Shown piece after piece: positions 1-9,683 of a DNA stretch of 64,000 nucleotides. Within the stretch, counting starts at the first letter, position 1. Each line of letters begins with the position of its first letter. The DNA lies in the NCBI RefSeq assembly GCF_005239225.2, contig NC_133301.1, positions 1,121,001-1,185,000 on the forward strand, read 5' to 3'. The stretch comes from Populus alba (lineage: Eukaryota > Streptophyta > Magnoliopsida > Malpighiales > Salicaceae). A program made the position numbers and the translations under genes. The notes beneath the pieces are model-generated. The model was given only the letters and a program-made list of their open reading frames with translations, was not told the DNA's origin and ran no database searches.

Positions 1-1385
1 ATATTTTTCAAAACAAGTCTGGCTCTTCAACCTGCTACAGTTTCTTCGTGCTGAAACTGATGGGATAAATATTTGTAGCATATGCAATTAGTAAATCCCC
101 TATTGCACTCTCAACTTGCAGCATCATAAACAGATTTTTGTAGAAAAAGCTCTGCCATGTTGAAGTTCGATTACTGCTCATATTTTCAGACTAGGCCTAA
201 CTCCTCAGCCTACTACAATGTTTTGCTGGTGCCACTGGTGGGAAAAAGTTTCAAAGCGTATGAAATTAATACATCCCCTTTTGCATTTCCCATTGGCAGA
301 TCCACAAATAAATCTTTATAGAGAGAGCTCTGCCACGTAGAAGTTCAGTGTCTAATCATGGTTTTTCAGACCAACATCTTGTGCTGCTGAAATGGAATTA
401 AGCTCATAATTGGGGTGGCTTCAAAGAAGACTAATGCACCATGTACAGGAGACCGGTAGTTGTTTGGTTCCATTAGATGATGTGGAGGCGATGAACATTT
501 AACAGTGCAACACTTCAATTGGACGTGTACAAGCAGTGTTCCCACAGAAGATTGTGCAGACACTCTCTTTCCATTTAATGCCCAACACTTGTTCGAGCAA
601 ATCTGAGTCCAATTGCTTTGCCTTTGATGCTCTGAACTTTAATCTGATAATGAGCCTCTATCTGACATCTTTCTTCACTTTCATCATCTTTCTTCAATCA
701 CATGCAGCACAGCTTGTGCAGGGGAACCTACTTTTCAACCCGGTACATGCATGATAAATGTATGAATATGTAATCTATATGATGAACTCACCCTTCGAGA
801 GGTGACAATATGGTCGTAACTCTTGTATGATGGACAAGAATCGTGATTTTTGCCCAAACTCTACAATGAAAATTTTCGGAGCAACGGCAAATGTGTCACC
901 CACAAGTCTTGAGTTCAAGATGCTTCAAGAAGGGTTTGCCTTTATGCAAAAAACGATAGCACATACAACCTAAGGACAAGTTCTATTCATTATGTGAACA
1001 TGGGTAGGTTTTCTATCTGGTCTCAAAAGGGTCTCATATCTGCCCAGTGACGTTCTTCGTAAAGACAGTATGGGGGCGTTGCAAGGAATGGTTAAGGCAC
1101 GTATACCCACCATTACCAAGCAGGCACTCAGATATAAGTTGGGTGTTTCACGCATCTGAACCCTGACCAATAGTCTTAGGGCAGATCGCTGGTTCCCCAC
1201 CTAACCTAGAAGCTTGTGTGTGCTTTCAAAAGTAAATACAGGTGATGCATGAGACAATTCTATAAAATGTATGGAAAAAAATATTAACAAAAAGATAAAA
1301 AATGCAAATATTTAAACACATCAAATACACAAAGCTTAGTCCAATAATGTTAGAAACAATACCTTCCCCCGTGGAGTCGCCATTC
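1..1385 (-). mobile_element. Tat/Ogre-like LTR element, 5' leader cut by window start
   Basis: This stretch aligns with the leader of element B (about 31960-33161), and its right part also aligns with 7265-7954 of element A. Read on the minus strand it starts right after an LTR with a primer-binding site and runs leftwards out of the window. The first 500 bases are made of diverged units of about 180 bp (for example around 152 and 332). No coding frame with retroviral similarity is visible, so the short open frames here are probably chance. It belongs to an element that uses the LTR at 1386-3026 as its 5' LTR. Confidence 0.75.
1365..1382 (-). other. Primer-binding site of the leftmost element
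   Basis: On the minus strand, three bases after the LTR end, the sequence reads TGGCGACTCCACGGGGGA. It begins with TGG, as needed to pair with the CCA end of a tRNA. From memory, Ogre-type elements use a tRNA-Arg primer with a very similar site. The same site follows the LTRs at 7955 and 33162. Confidence 0.75.
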
Positions 1386-3026
1386 TGTCGCACCCCAAAA
1401 AAAAAACTTTAGCGCGCGGCATCGGCTGGCGATTTTTCGTCTCGTTGTTGTTTGCTTGAATTTGGTTCGTTGGAGTCGCCACCTAGTAATTGATTTCGGG
1501 CTACTAGGAAACCGGATGTACTGGTCTTGTCAGAGATTCGCATGTAAGAGACTGGTTGTGGTTAGGGAAGGTATTAGCACCCCTAACGCACCCTACCTGA
1601 GGTAAGCTGCTTCGTGGCTTTGACGTGTTAAAGAAGTTTTAATAATTGTCTTTTCATCGGAAATTAGAAATATCACTTACGTATAAGTTAATAATTCTTA
1701 ACCGAGATCCGATCAAAATATTAAATTCTTCTTTAATATATTTGCAATTTTATCATAAAAAAATATATACAAATAAATAAAACAAAATACAAAGACACAC
1801 ACATACACTTCCACTATTTTTGTTTCTTTTTCTTTTTTTTTCTTTTACATCCATATTTACAAAATACAAATTACAAAAACTGAAAACTAAACAAATATTA
1901 CATTAAACCATTTGGAAATTACAAAAATGACCCAAAACAAATTCAGGAACAATTCTGGGCTGCATTCTGGGCTGCCTGAACATTAGCGGCGCGTGGACCC
2001 CACGCCCCGCCGTGACTGGCGGCGCGTGGGCTCACGCGCCGCCCCGAAAATCAGGCAGCATGAGGGGGGCTGTAATGCTTCCTCCTCTCTTCGATCTCTT
2101 CACCTGCAAATCCAAAAAAAACACACAGCTAGGGCAGTCGATTTTAAGTTTTTCTTAGTTTTTCAAATCTGTTTTTTTTTGTTCTTTCTCCGCCGTCTTC
2201 GATCTGCCCCTCTCTGCAGCTTGTTTCTGTTTCCTCTTCTTCTGTTTAGATGGCCGGCGGTTGTGGGTGTCTTCTTCTCCTCTATTTCTGGTGGTGGATC
2301 CGGCGGTTGCAAAGGGGGAGCGACGATGCTGCTGTGTTACTGGCGGTGGCCTCGATGGTGCTGGAGCTGCTGGTTGCGCCGCGGTGGGCGCTGGGTTTCC
2401 TCTTCTCCTCTGCTTCCGGTGCGGACGGCGGCGCTGGAGGCCGATCTAGTTGCTGAAGATGAGGTCTGGTGACCGGCGAGAGGGGAGCTGGCTGTCGAGA
2501 GATGACTGAAAACGCCGAGGGGAAGTCTCCGGTGTTGATGGAGAGGAAGCCGGCGAGAGAGGATGAAGGAGTGGCCGGAAAAAAATGAGAAGCAAAGACG
2601 GGGAAGGGGGAAATGGTAATGATCTGTGATTTGGGGGAACGGAGTGGCTGATCCGGCTGTTTTTTAGAGAAAAATCCAAACCGGGGCAAAAATAATCACC
2701 CGGCAAAGGGGGGGAGTTTCGGTGGTGGTGTGGTCGTTTCGGACGGCGGTTGTGGGAAGAAGAATTTCAAACTGGGGCTGTTGTTTTGGCCGGTTGAGGG
2801 AGCTCGAAAAAAAATGAGGGGCTGGCAGCTTCTTTGGGTCGAAAGTGAGAGGGTCCGGCTGAAGGGGGTTAACAGCCGGCTGAAGGGGAGTTTCCTTCTT
2901 TGCTGCTGTTTGTTTGGCAAGGAAGAAAGGGGAACAGTGCCGTTCAAAACGGCACCGTTTAACCTTTCTTTTTTTTTTTTTTGTATTTGTCATTTTTTTA
3001 TGGGGACCCAAAAATGGGTTACAACA
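1386..3026 (-). repeat. Left LTR of element A (chimeric)
   Basis: The LTR starts TGTCGCACCCC and ends GGGTTACAACA. Its U5 side (about 1386-2140) resembles the LTR of element B, including the GGAGTCGCCACC block near 1472. Its last 125 bp or so (about 2902-3026) are nearly identical to the end of the right LTR of element A. The two LTRs of A are therefore not a simple matched pair. Open frames at 1993-3011 on both strands sit in this GC-rich LTR and are not host genes. Confidence 0.8.
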
Positions 3027-3042
3027 GTTGCCCCCTCTTTAC
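3027..3042 (-). other. Polypurine tract of element A
   Basis: Read on the minus strand the bases are GTAAAGAGGGGGCAAC, directly upstream of the LTR start TGTTGTAACCC. It is the expected plus-strand primer and fixes the orientation. Element B has almost the same tract at 26743-26758. Confidence 0.85.
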
Positions 3043-3221
3043 AATGCTTACGGAGCAAAGATTTGTGCATAGTAAGTGTTGTAAAGAAAAAATAACATTG
3101 GTCTTCCGAAACTGGTCGTCTCAAAATTTGATTGACCTAAAACTTCAACCGGACCCAAAGTCCTGTGTATGGTTGGGCTAAACTGAGATTCCTTTCGCTG
3201 ATCCCCCAGAAAAATGTTGGT

Positions 3222-4938
3222 GAGGGCTCAAAGGCGCACTCAAAAGGAGGTAGGGTTAGAAAACGCACTACCGAAGGGATGAGGGCTCAAAGGCGCACTC
3301 AAAATGGAGGTGAGGGCTCAAAGGCGCACTCAAAAGGAGATAGGGTTAGAAAACGCACTACCGAAGGGATGAGGGCTCAAAGGCGCACTCAAAATGGAGG
3401 TGAGGGCTCCAAGGCACACTCAAAAGGAGGTAGGGTTAGAAAACGCACTACCAAAGGGATGAGGGCTCAAAGGCGCACTTAAAATGGAGGTGAGGGCTCG
3501 AAGGCGCACTCAAAAGGAGGTAGGGTTAGAAAACGCACTATCAAAGTGATGAGGGCTCAAAGGCGCACTCAAAATGGAGGTGAGGGCTCGAAGGCGCACT
3601 CAAAATGGAGGTGAGGGCTCGAAGGCGCACTCAAAAGGAGGTAGGGTTAGAAAACGCACTACCGAAGGGATGAGGGCTCAAAGGCGCACTCAAAATGGAG
3701 GTGAGGGCTCAAAGGCACACTCAAAAGGAGGTAGGGTTAGAAAACGCACTATCGAAGTGATAAGGGCTCAAAGGCGCACTCAAAATGGAAGTGATGAGGG
3801 CTCAAAGGCGCACTCAAAATGGAGGTGAGGGCTCGAAGGCGCACTCAAAAGGAGGTAGGGTTAGAAAACGCACTACCGAAGGGATGAGGGCTCAAAGGCG
3901 CACTCAAAATGGAGGTGAGGGCTCAAAGGCACACTCAAAAGGAGGTAGGGTTAGAAAACGCACTACCGAAGGGATGAGGGCTCAAAGGCGCACTCAAAAT
4001 GGAGGTGAGGGCTCAAAGGCGCACTCAAAAGGAGATAGGGTTAGAAAACGCACTACCGAAGGGATGAGGGCTCAAAGGCGCACTCAAAATGGAGGTGAGG
4101 GCTCGAAGGCGCACTCAAAAGGAGGTAGGGTTAGAAAACGCACTACCGAAGGGATGAGGGCTCAAAGGCGCACTCAAAAGGAGGTAGGGTTAGAAAACGC
4201 AATACCGAAGGGATGAGGGCTCAAAGGCGCACTCAAAATGGAGTTGAGGCCTCAAAGGCGCACTCAAAAGGAGGTGAGGGCTCAAAGGCGCACTCAAACG
4301 GAGGTAGGATTAGAAAATGCACTACCTAAGGATGAGAGCTCAAAGGCGCACTCAAAATGGAGGTGAGGGCTCAAAGGCGCACTCAAAAGGAGGTAGGGTT
4401 AGAAAACGCACTACCTAAGGGATGAGGGCTCAAAGGCGCACTCAAAATGGAGGTGAGGGCTCAAAGGCGCACTCAAAAGGAGGTAGGGTTAGAAAATGCA
4501 CTACCAAAGGATGAGGGCTCAAAGGCGCACTCAAAATGGAGGTGAGGGCTCAAAGGCGCACTCAAAAGGAGGTAGGGTTAGAAAACGCACTACCAAAGGG
4601 ATAAGGGCTCAAAGGCGCACCCAAAATGGAGTTGTGGGCTCAAAGGCGCACTCAAAAGGAGGTGAGGGCTCAAAGGCGCACTCAAACGGAGGTAGGGTTA
4701 GAAAACGCACTACCTAAGGGATGAGGGCTCAAAGGCGCACTCAAAATGGAGGTGAGGGCTCAAAGGCGCACTCAAAATGGAGGTGAGGGCTCAAAGGCGC
4801 ACTCAAACAGAGGTAGGGTTAGAAAACGCACTACCTAAAGAGGATGAGGGCTCAAAGGCGCACTCAAAATGGAGGTGAGGGCTCAAAGGCGCACTCAAAA
4901 GGAGGTAGGGTTAGAAAACGCACTACCTAATGGAGGTG
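3222..4938. repeat. Tandem array, about 90-bp units of three 30-bp monomers
   Basis: About 19 units of roughly 90 bp. Each unit is typically two copies of a GAGGGCTCAAAGGCGCACTC-type monomer followed by one AGGGTTAGAAAACGCACTAC-type monomer. The two monomers are related (AGGG...CGCACT...AAGG), so this is a higher-order repeat. The unit is a multiple of three, which keeps long plus-strand frames open (a 30-residue peptide repeat beginning MRAQRRTQNGGEG). That strand is antisense to the element, so I treat those frames as by-products. The array lies next to the polypurine tract, in the 3' untranslated part of the element. Confidence 0.95.
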
Positions 4939-6894
4939 AGGTTGAAACACTGATCTGTGAATGTTGCAAGAGAATGCATTATGATTGATATGCATGTATA
5001 CTTACCTGAGAAATATAGACCCCCATTTCTTCATGGTGTCTTTCTTTTCTCTCAAAAGTTGTAGTGTTGGATAGTAACTTCGATGGCTTTTCCACTTCTG
5101 CTTACTCGGGTTTCATATTGTGATCTTGACCTCTGGGAAGGGTTTGATGTCATCATACATCTTTGTCCTTCACCCTTTATCTCAAGAGTTACCAATTTTG
5201 CCCGACACCTTCCTTAGAAAAGGAATCATGGAGCCAGCCCTACCATGTGTTTTTGATTGCCCCCCAGCTTGATCATGCCCCCCCAAGTGTTCAAGTTGGG
5301 TTTAGTTTGGGGTGAGGATATGTGAAAGTAAGTTTTGGTTTTTTGGTACAATGAAATGTTTTCATGTAAAAGTTTTGGAACTTCCAAGTTATTCCAATCA
5401 CAAAAATAATTTTGACATTGGTTCAAAATAAACTTGTTCTAAAAAATTCAAGTGATTCCTATGGACAGGTTTCCTGAAGTGATGAAAGCCTTTTTTTTTG
5501 CTTTTGGTTTAAAGATGAAGTGACATCTGGTTGGTCACAAAAGGTTTAAATGTCAATTTGAGGGTTATTGAGAACCGAGTTGATTCAAAGCATTTATTTT
5601 TATTTGCATGAATAATGATTTGACTCGCATGAGAAAGCACTGCATACCGATCCAAATTGCTTGCCTTTGATCGGAAAGGGCTTTATCAGGTATGTAATGT
5701 AGGCTTTGGCTATTGGCTATGAAGAAAAGGATATTTGTAAGCTCAAAAGGTGTTTGAGGGACTTGAAGACTAAGGATCACTAGTGCTTATATCCCAAACT
5801 CTTTTGTTCAAACATTTCTGGACCTTGGAATTGATTTGTAAAATGGTCCACGATGCCCCCTAGTGTTGGGCTTGAGCTCTTTCTCTTTGTTTTTGTTTTC
5901 TTCATTTGATTTTGAGCATCATTGCATTGGCCTTGTAATTTTTGCTCAAAATTTTTGGATCCTTTGGATCTTTCTTCATGCCCCCTAGCTTTGTATGGGC
6001 ACCTTTGATGATTGAGAACTTTCTTTTATGCCCCCCAGTATTGTTTGGGCATTTTCATTGTTGAAGACTTTTTCATGCCCCCAAGAGGTATTTGGGCACT
6101 TTCAATCATTATGGATTTTTTTGCACTTGCCCCCCAGTGTAGGGGTGTGATCCTAGCCAGGGTTATTTTTCAAGAAAAATTTATTAGGCTCAAAAGGGGA
6201 CTGCAAATGATATATTTTAGCTTTGTGAAAGGATTATCAAAGATGGCATTTCTTCATCTCAAATGCATGCATTTAGGAGCGGTAAGCCTTGCTTTCATGC
6301 GAGTATGCAATGTGATTTCTCATTATTCATGCAAATAAAACCTAGCTTTTGGAGTCACTTAATGTTTTTTTTTTTTTAGGTGTATGGTTACCTCTCTAAG
6401 GAATCACCTGAATTTCCAGAACTCGTTTGTTTCGGACAAATATCAACACGATTTTTGTTTTTGTACTCACTTTGGAGGTCCCAAAAAAAAATATCCTTGA
6501 AAACATATGAGATTAATGTATGGGTTTGGAAGAAAGGAACACCAAAGGATTCTTCATGTTGTAGTGTTGTGAGCAAAGTTGCGCTCAAAATGTTATTTAC
6601 ATGTAATAACAACAAAGAAGAGTGATGTGAACACAAGAAAACACATGATCTTATTTCACAAGAGAAACTCATTAACAGAGAAAGTCTTAATAAAAGGAAA
6701 TAACAAGGCAGGCTTCATTCCTCTATTTTGGCGAATTTGCTCTTAGGCTAGTCTCCTCTCAAAAGTTCTGTGCAGGGGACTCAAAGACAATGCGGAACAA
6801 CACCATGGTCAAAATTTGAGTTCTACAAAATTCAAGCTATCATGCTGGACCATTGATGCTTTCCAATTCCCCAAACATTCCATTCTAATATGTT
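4939..6894 (-). mobile_element. Non-coding interior of element A
   Basis: No retroviral domain is seen. A motif of the form TGCCCCC(C/T)AG...TTGGGC recurs several times (about 5850-6130). Blocks at 5650-5780 and 6130-6240 match element B at 29865-29970 and 30458-30560, so A and B share a diverged non-coding core. The short open frames are not recognisable proteins. Confidence 0.75.
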
Positions 6895-7231
6895 TCAAGC
6901 ATGATTAGGCAGCGGGTTCGTATTCACATTGGGGGCGTCTTCCAATTCTATCCAGCCAGCCTTGATTAATTGCAGAAGCTTTCTCTTGAAGGCGTTGCAG
7001 GTATAGATGCTATGCCCAATAATACCGGCATGGTATAGATGCGTTGCAGGTATAGATGTTATGCCCAGTAATAGATGCGTTGCAGGTGATCGGTTGATTA
7101 GAAGGACCTTCATCAGAGGTATTTCTTAGTGTTTGCTTGAGTAAGCTAGTGAGGTGAGCCACACTTATTTTCAGAGACTCCAACTCTTCATGCAAATAGG
7201 CATCACGTTGAGCACGCTCTTCATTTTCCAT
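6895..7231 (-). pseudogene. Degenerate gag of Tat/Ogre-like element A
   Basis: Two minus-strand pieces in different frames. The first starts with ATG at 7231 and encodes a charged, coiled-coil-like start (MENEERAQRDAYLHEELE...). The second, at about 7015-6895, reads CNAFKRKLLQLIKAGW and ends PNVNTNPLPNHA then stop. The latter pattern is typical of the gag C-terminal region of plant Tat/Ogre gag-pro proteins, preceded by a histidine/cysteine motif (YHAG..GHSIYTC). Between them most of gag is missing, and the GHSIYTCNA-coding segment is repeated two or three times (7010-7095). A full gag would be several hundred residues. This remnant cannot make particles. Confidence 0.7.
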
Positions 7232-7954
7232 GTTTCTTGCTCGAAGTCGGGTGTTGTAGACTTTTTGGGGACCTATATTTCAATCTGACATGTATGCATG
7301 TTAAATGTATGAACATGTAATTTATATGATGAACTCGCCCTTCGAGGGGTGACATATGGTCGCAACTCCTGTATGATGAAACAAGAATCTTGATTCTTGC
7401 ACAAACTCTACAATGAAAATTTTCTGAGCGACGGTCATTGTGTCACCCATAAGTCTGGAGTTCAAGATGCTTCAAGAAGGGCTTGCTCAGATGCAAAACA
7501 ATGATAGCACATGCAACCTAAGGACAGGTTTTATTATGTGAACACGGGTAGGTTGGCTATTCAGTCTCTAAAAAAGGGTCTCTTGCTGTCCCAGTGATCG
7601 CCCTCGTGGAGGTAATATGGGGGCTTGTAGGCAATGAGATGGCACGTGTACCAACTGTTACCAGTCTAAGCACTCAGCGAAGAGTTGGGGTTTACACAAA
7701 CTTAAAGCTTGGCTAAAAGTCGTAAGGTAAGCTGCTAGTCCCCCACTTAACTTAAAGTTTTTCAGTACAAACTCTCATATGAATGATGCATGACACAATC
7801 TATAATGCATGAACAAATATGTACAAATTTAAAGCATATGAGCAAATAACTAAGGGAAATTCATCTTAAAAATAAAACACAATAAATCCAAAGAAAACAA
7901 AAAACTAGACAAAACAATGCTTAGTCCACAAGGTCCCCAGTGGAGTCGCCATTC
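7232..7954 (-). mobile_element. 5' leader of element A
   Basis: This is the untranslated leader between the primer-binding site (7934-7951) and the gag remnant. It is homologous to 725-1385 and 32590-33161, for example in the shared block around GATGAACTCGCCCTTCGAGG. No open frame is supported. Confidence 0.75.
7934..7951 (-). other. Primer-binding site of element A
   Basis: The minus strand reads TGGCGACTCCACTGGGGA, three bases after the LTR end. It is identical to the site of element B at 33141-33158. It points to the same tRNA primer, which from memory is tRNA-Arg as reported for Ogre elements. Confidence 0.8.
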
Positions 7955-8242
7955 TGTCGCACGTGTGCGGCGGCGCGGCGATCGTCCAACCCTTCATGAG
8001 GGTATAGTATGTTGTCTATTTGGCATGGAAAATATGGTGAGACAAGGAGTTCTTTGTCTCTAAGCTAAAAATGGACTGGGAGTCGCCACCTAGTATTCTG
8101 GTTACTAGGAACCCTTACTGGTCTTTAGAGATCAGGTACGGAGACTGGTTGCGTAAAGGGAAGGTGTTAGCACCCCAACTACGCCTACCTAAGGTAGACT
8201 GCATTGTTTTGTCTAATAAAATTTAAGTCATATTGTGGTTTC

Positions 8243-8420
8243 CTATTGTCCAAAATATGCATTACATGTAATGTCATACCCCGGGTTCTATTGTCCAAAC
8301 AAAAAAAGAATTAAATATCCAGAATACGCATTACGTGTAATGTCATACTCCAGGTTCTATTGTCCAAAAAAAAAAGAATTAAATATCCGGAATATGCATT
8401 ACGTGTAAAGTCATACCCCG
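8243..8420. repeat. Tandem repeat with palindromic core in U5 of element A
   Basis: Three units of about 66-69 bp, each containing TATTGTCC and a core of the form CATTAC(A/G)TGTAATG. In the first unit ATTACATGTAAT (8261-8272) is a perfect palindrome. The later units carry one changed base. Confidence 0.85.
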
Positions 8421-8848
8421 GATACTAAGAGACAAACAAAATAAAATTTTTGTTGTTTTTGAAATATTGGCTAATATTCTCTTGACTTTAATAAACTGGT
8501 TATTAAAGCCAAAATGCATGCTAAAACATTTTTTTTGGTGTATGAAAAATACAATATGAATTTTTAGCTTTGAGACACTCGGCCGTATGCACAAAAACAT
8601 TTTTTTCTCTTTTTTTAATTTTTTTGTATTTTGTGGAAGTTTTTGACGAAAACCGTGTATTTAAAAATCAGATTTTTGTATTTTTAACAACATAAAAAAA
8701 AAATACCACCAAATATTAATCAAAATGACATAAAAATTACGCGGGAAAAAAGTGTAAAATGCTGAAACAAATATTTTTTGATTTTTTAAATGGGCCGGAT
8801 CAGGCCCAAAAATATGGGCTGGGCCGAACCTGGCCCAAAGAATGGGCT

Positions 8849-8933
8849 GGTTACTGTGCACATAGTAACCGGGTTACTGTGTGTACAGTAACCAGAGAAT
8901 TAATCTGCGGGTTACTGTGCACATGCACAGTAA
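8849..8933. repeat. Cluster of three palindromes in LTR leader
   Basis: 8849-8870 has 7-bp arms (GGTTACT/AGTAACC). 8872-8893 has 9-bp arms (GGTTACTGT/ACAGTAACC) with a 4-base loop. 8912-8933 has 10-bp arms (TTACTGTGCA/TGCACAGTAA) with a 2-base loop. They lie about 300 nt downstream of the predicted TATA box, so they should be in the transcribed leader. Confidence 0.85.
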
Positions 8934-9239
8934 ACGTTCTGCATGCAGATGAAGCTGAACGAAAAAAAAACGACGGGAAAGGCTACCTGGAGCGGTGGTG
9001 ATGTTGGCAGCAACTGATGTGGCAGGGGTGACGGTGGCGGAACTGGCTGTTCGCGGTGGCCGGTGGTTTTCCTTCTCTCTCTCTCCTCTGTTTTTTCTGT
9101 TTTCTTCTCTGCTTCTTCCTTTCTCTTCTCTGCCTTCTCTCCTCTTTTCTCTCGGTCTTCTCCCTCTCTTCTCCCTTCTGTTCCCTCTTCTGTTTCCTCT
9201 CTTCTCTTCTTTCTCCTCCCTGTCTCTCCCTTCTCCCCT

Positions 9240-9248
9240 CTATTTATA
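9240..9248 (-). promoter_or_regulatory. TATA box in LTR of element A
   Basis: The minus strand reads TATAAATAG, about 330 bp from the U3 start. Element B's right LTR has a TATA box at the same distance (34915-34922). Confidence 0.6.
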
Positions 9249-9490
9249 GAGCCCGTGAGCATGTTTTTTCCATTGTGGAGCCAAGGAACAGGTTATGCGG
9301 CGGCTGGTCGGGCACGGCTGTCCAGGCGTGCCTCCCTTAGTTTCGGCGGTGCGGTAGGTGGTCGGCCAATGTCTTCGGTCGGTGGGCTAGAGGGACCGGC
9401 GGTCGGTGGGCTTGAGGGACCGGCGTCATTAAATATGCGTTCTTTTTCCTTCTTTGCTGCTGTATGTTTGGCAAGGAAGAAAGGGGAACA

Positions 9491-9509
9491 GTGCCGTTCA
9501 AAACGGCAC
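9491..9509. other. Conserved U3 hairpin
   Basis: A perfect 8-bp inverted repeat GTGCCGTT-CAA-AACGGCAC. The identical sequence occurs at 2937-2955 and 25660-25678 but not in the LTRs of element B. It is next to a long T-tract on the plus strand. Confidence 0.85.
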
Positions 9510-9588
9510 CGTTTAACCTTTTTTTTTTTTTTTGTATTTGTTATTTTTTTATGGGGACCCAAAAATGGGTTACAACATGATGTTTCAG

Positions 9589-9683
9589 ATCTCTGTCTAA
9601 TACAAGGGCCAACGTTTAAGGCCGATTCAATGCACAAAATGTATCTAACCCTGCGCCCAACGGATTTAGTAATCAAATATTAA
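9589..9683 (+). pseudogene. Putative terminal exon of an unrecognised gene, copy 1
   Basis: After a TTTCAG acceptor the frame reads DLCLIQGPTFKADSM..., ending PTDLVIKY and a stop. The first codon would be completed by one base of the preceding exon. Copy 2 has the same start at 39557 but diverges after 8 codons and stops at 39598-39600. Element A lies only 11 bp upstream, so any upstream exons are displaced beyond the window. I do not recognise the product, and the exon model rests on the splice signal and paralogy alone. Confidence 0.3.

Larger units (their letters stand above)
1386..9577 (-). mobile_element. Composite pol-less Tat/Ogre-like LTR element A
   Basis: The element lies between two TG...CA LTRs (1386-3026 and 7955-9577). 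Orientation is minus: a primer-binding site abuts the right LTR at 7934-7951 and a purine tract abuts the left LTR at 3027-3042. The 4.9-kb interior holds only a broken gag and a tandem array, with no protease, reverse transcriptase or integrase, so it is a non-autonomous LARD-like element. The left LTR is followed by another element's leader rather than host DNA, so the insertion is part of a longer multi-LTR composite whose left end is off the window. The right end abuts host sequence TGATG at 9578-9582. The same sequence occurs uninterrupted at 39546-39550. Confidence 0.85.
7955..9577 (-). repeat. Right (5') LTR of element A
   Basis: 1623 bp, starting TGTCGCACGTGTGCGG and ending GGGTTACAACA. 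It is the same variant as the nested solo LTR at 23496-26378 but shorter, because a stretch of some 600 bp next to the U3 end is absent. Landmarks in element sense are a TATA box at 9248-9240, a long purine-rich stretch, three palindromes at 8933-8849, 66-69-bp repeats at 8420-8243 and a conserved U5 block with GGTGGCGACTCC near 8085-8075. Open frames at 8912-9683 lie in the purine/pyrimidine-biased part and are not genes. Confidence 0.85.

Noticed and set aside
3165..4717. Long plus-strand frames with a 30-residue repeat, looking like a repeat protein
   Set aside because: They are the translation of the 90-bp tandem array, antisense to the element and without an independent start or promoter.
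3222..4938. CRISPR-like appearance (regular short repeats)
   Set aside because: Units are contiguous head-to-tail monomers with no unique spacers, in a plant retrotransposon.
9063..9683. A 206-codon plus-strand frame
   Set aside because: It runs through the pyrimidine-rich LTR of element A into host sequence. Only the part after 9588 has any support as an exon.
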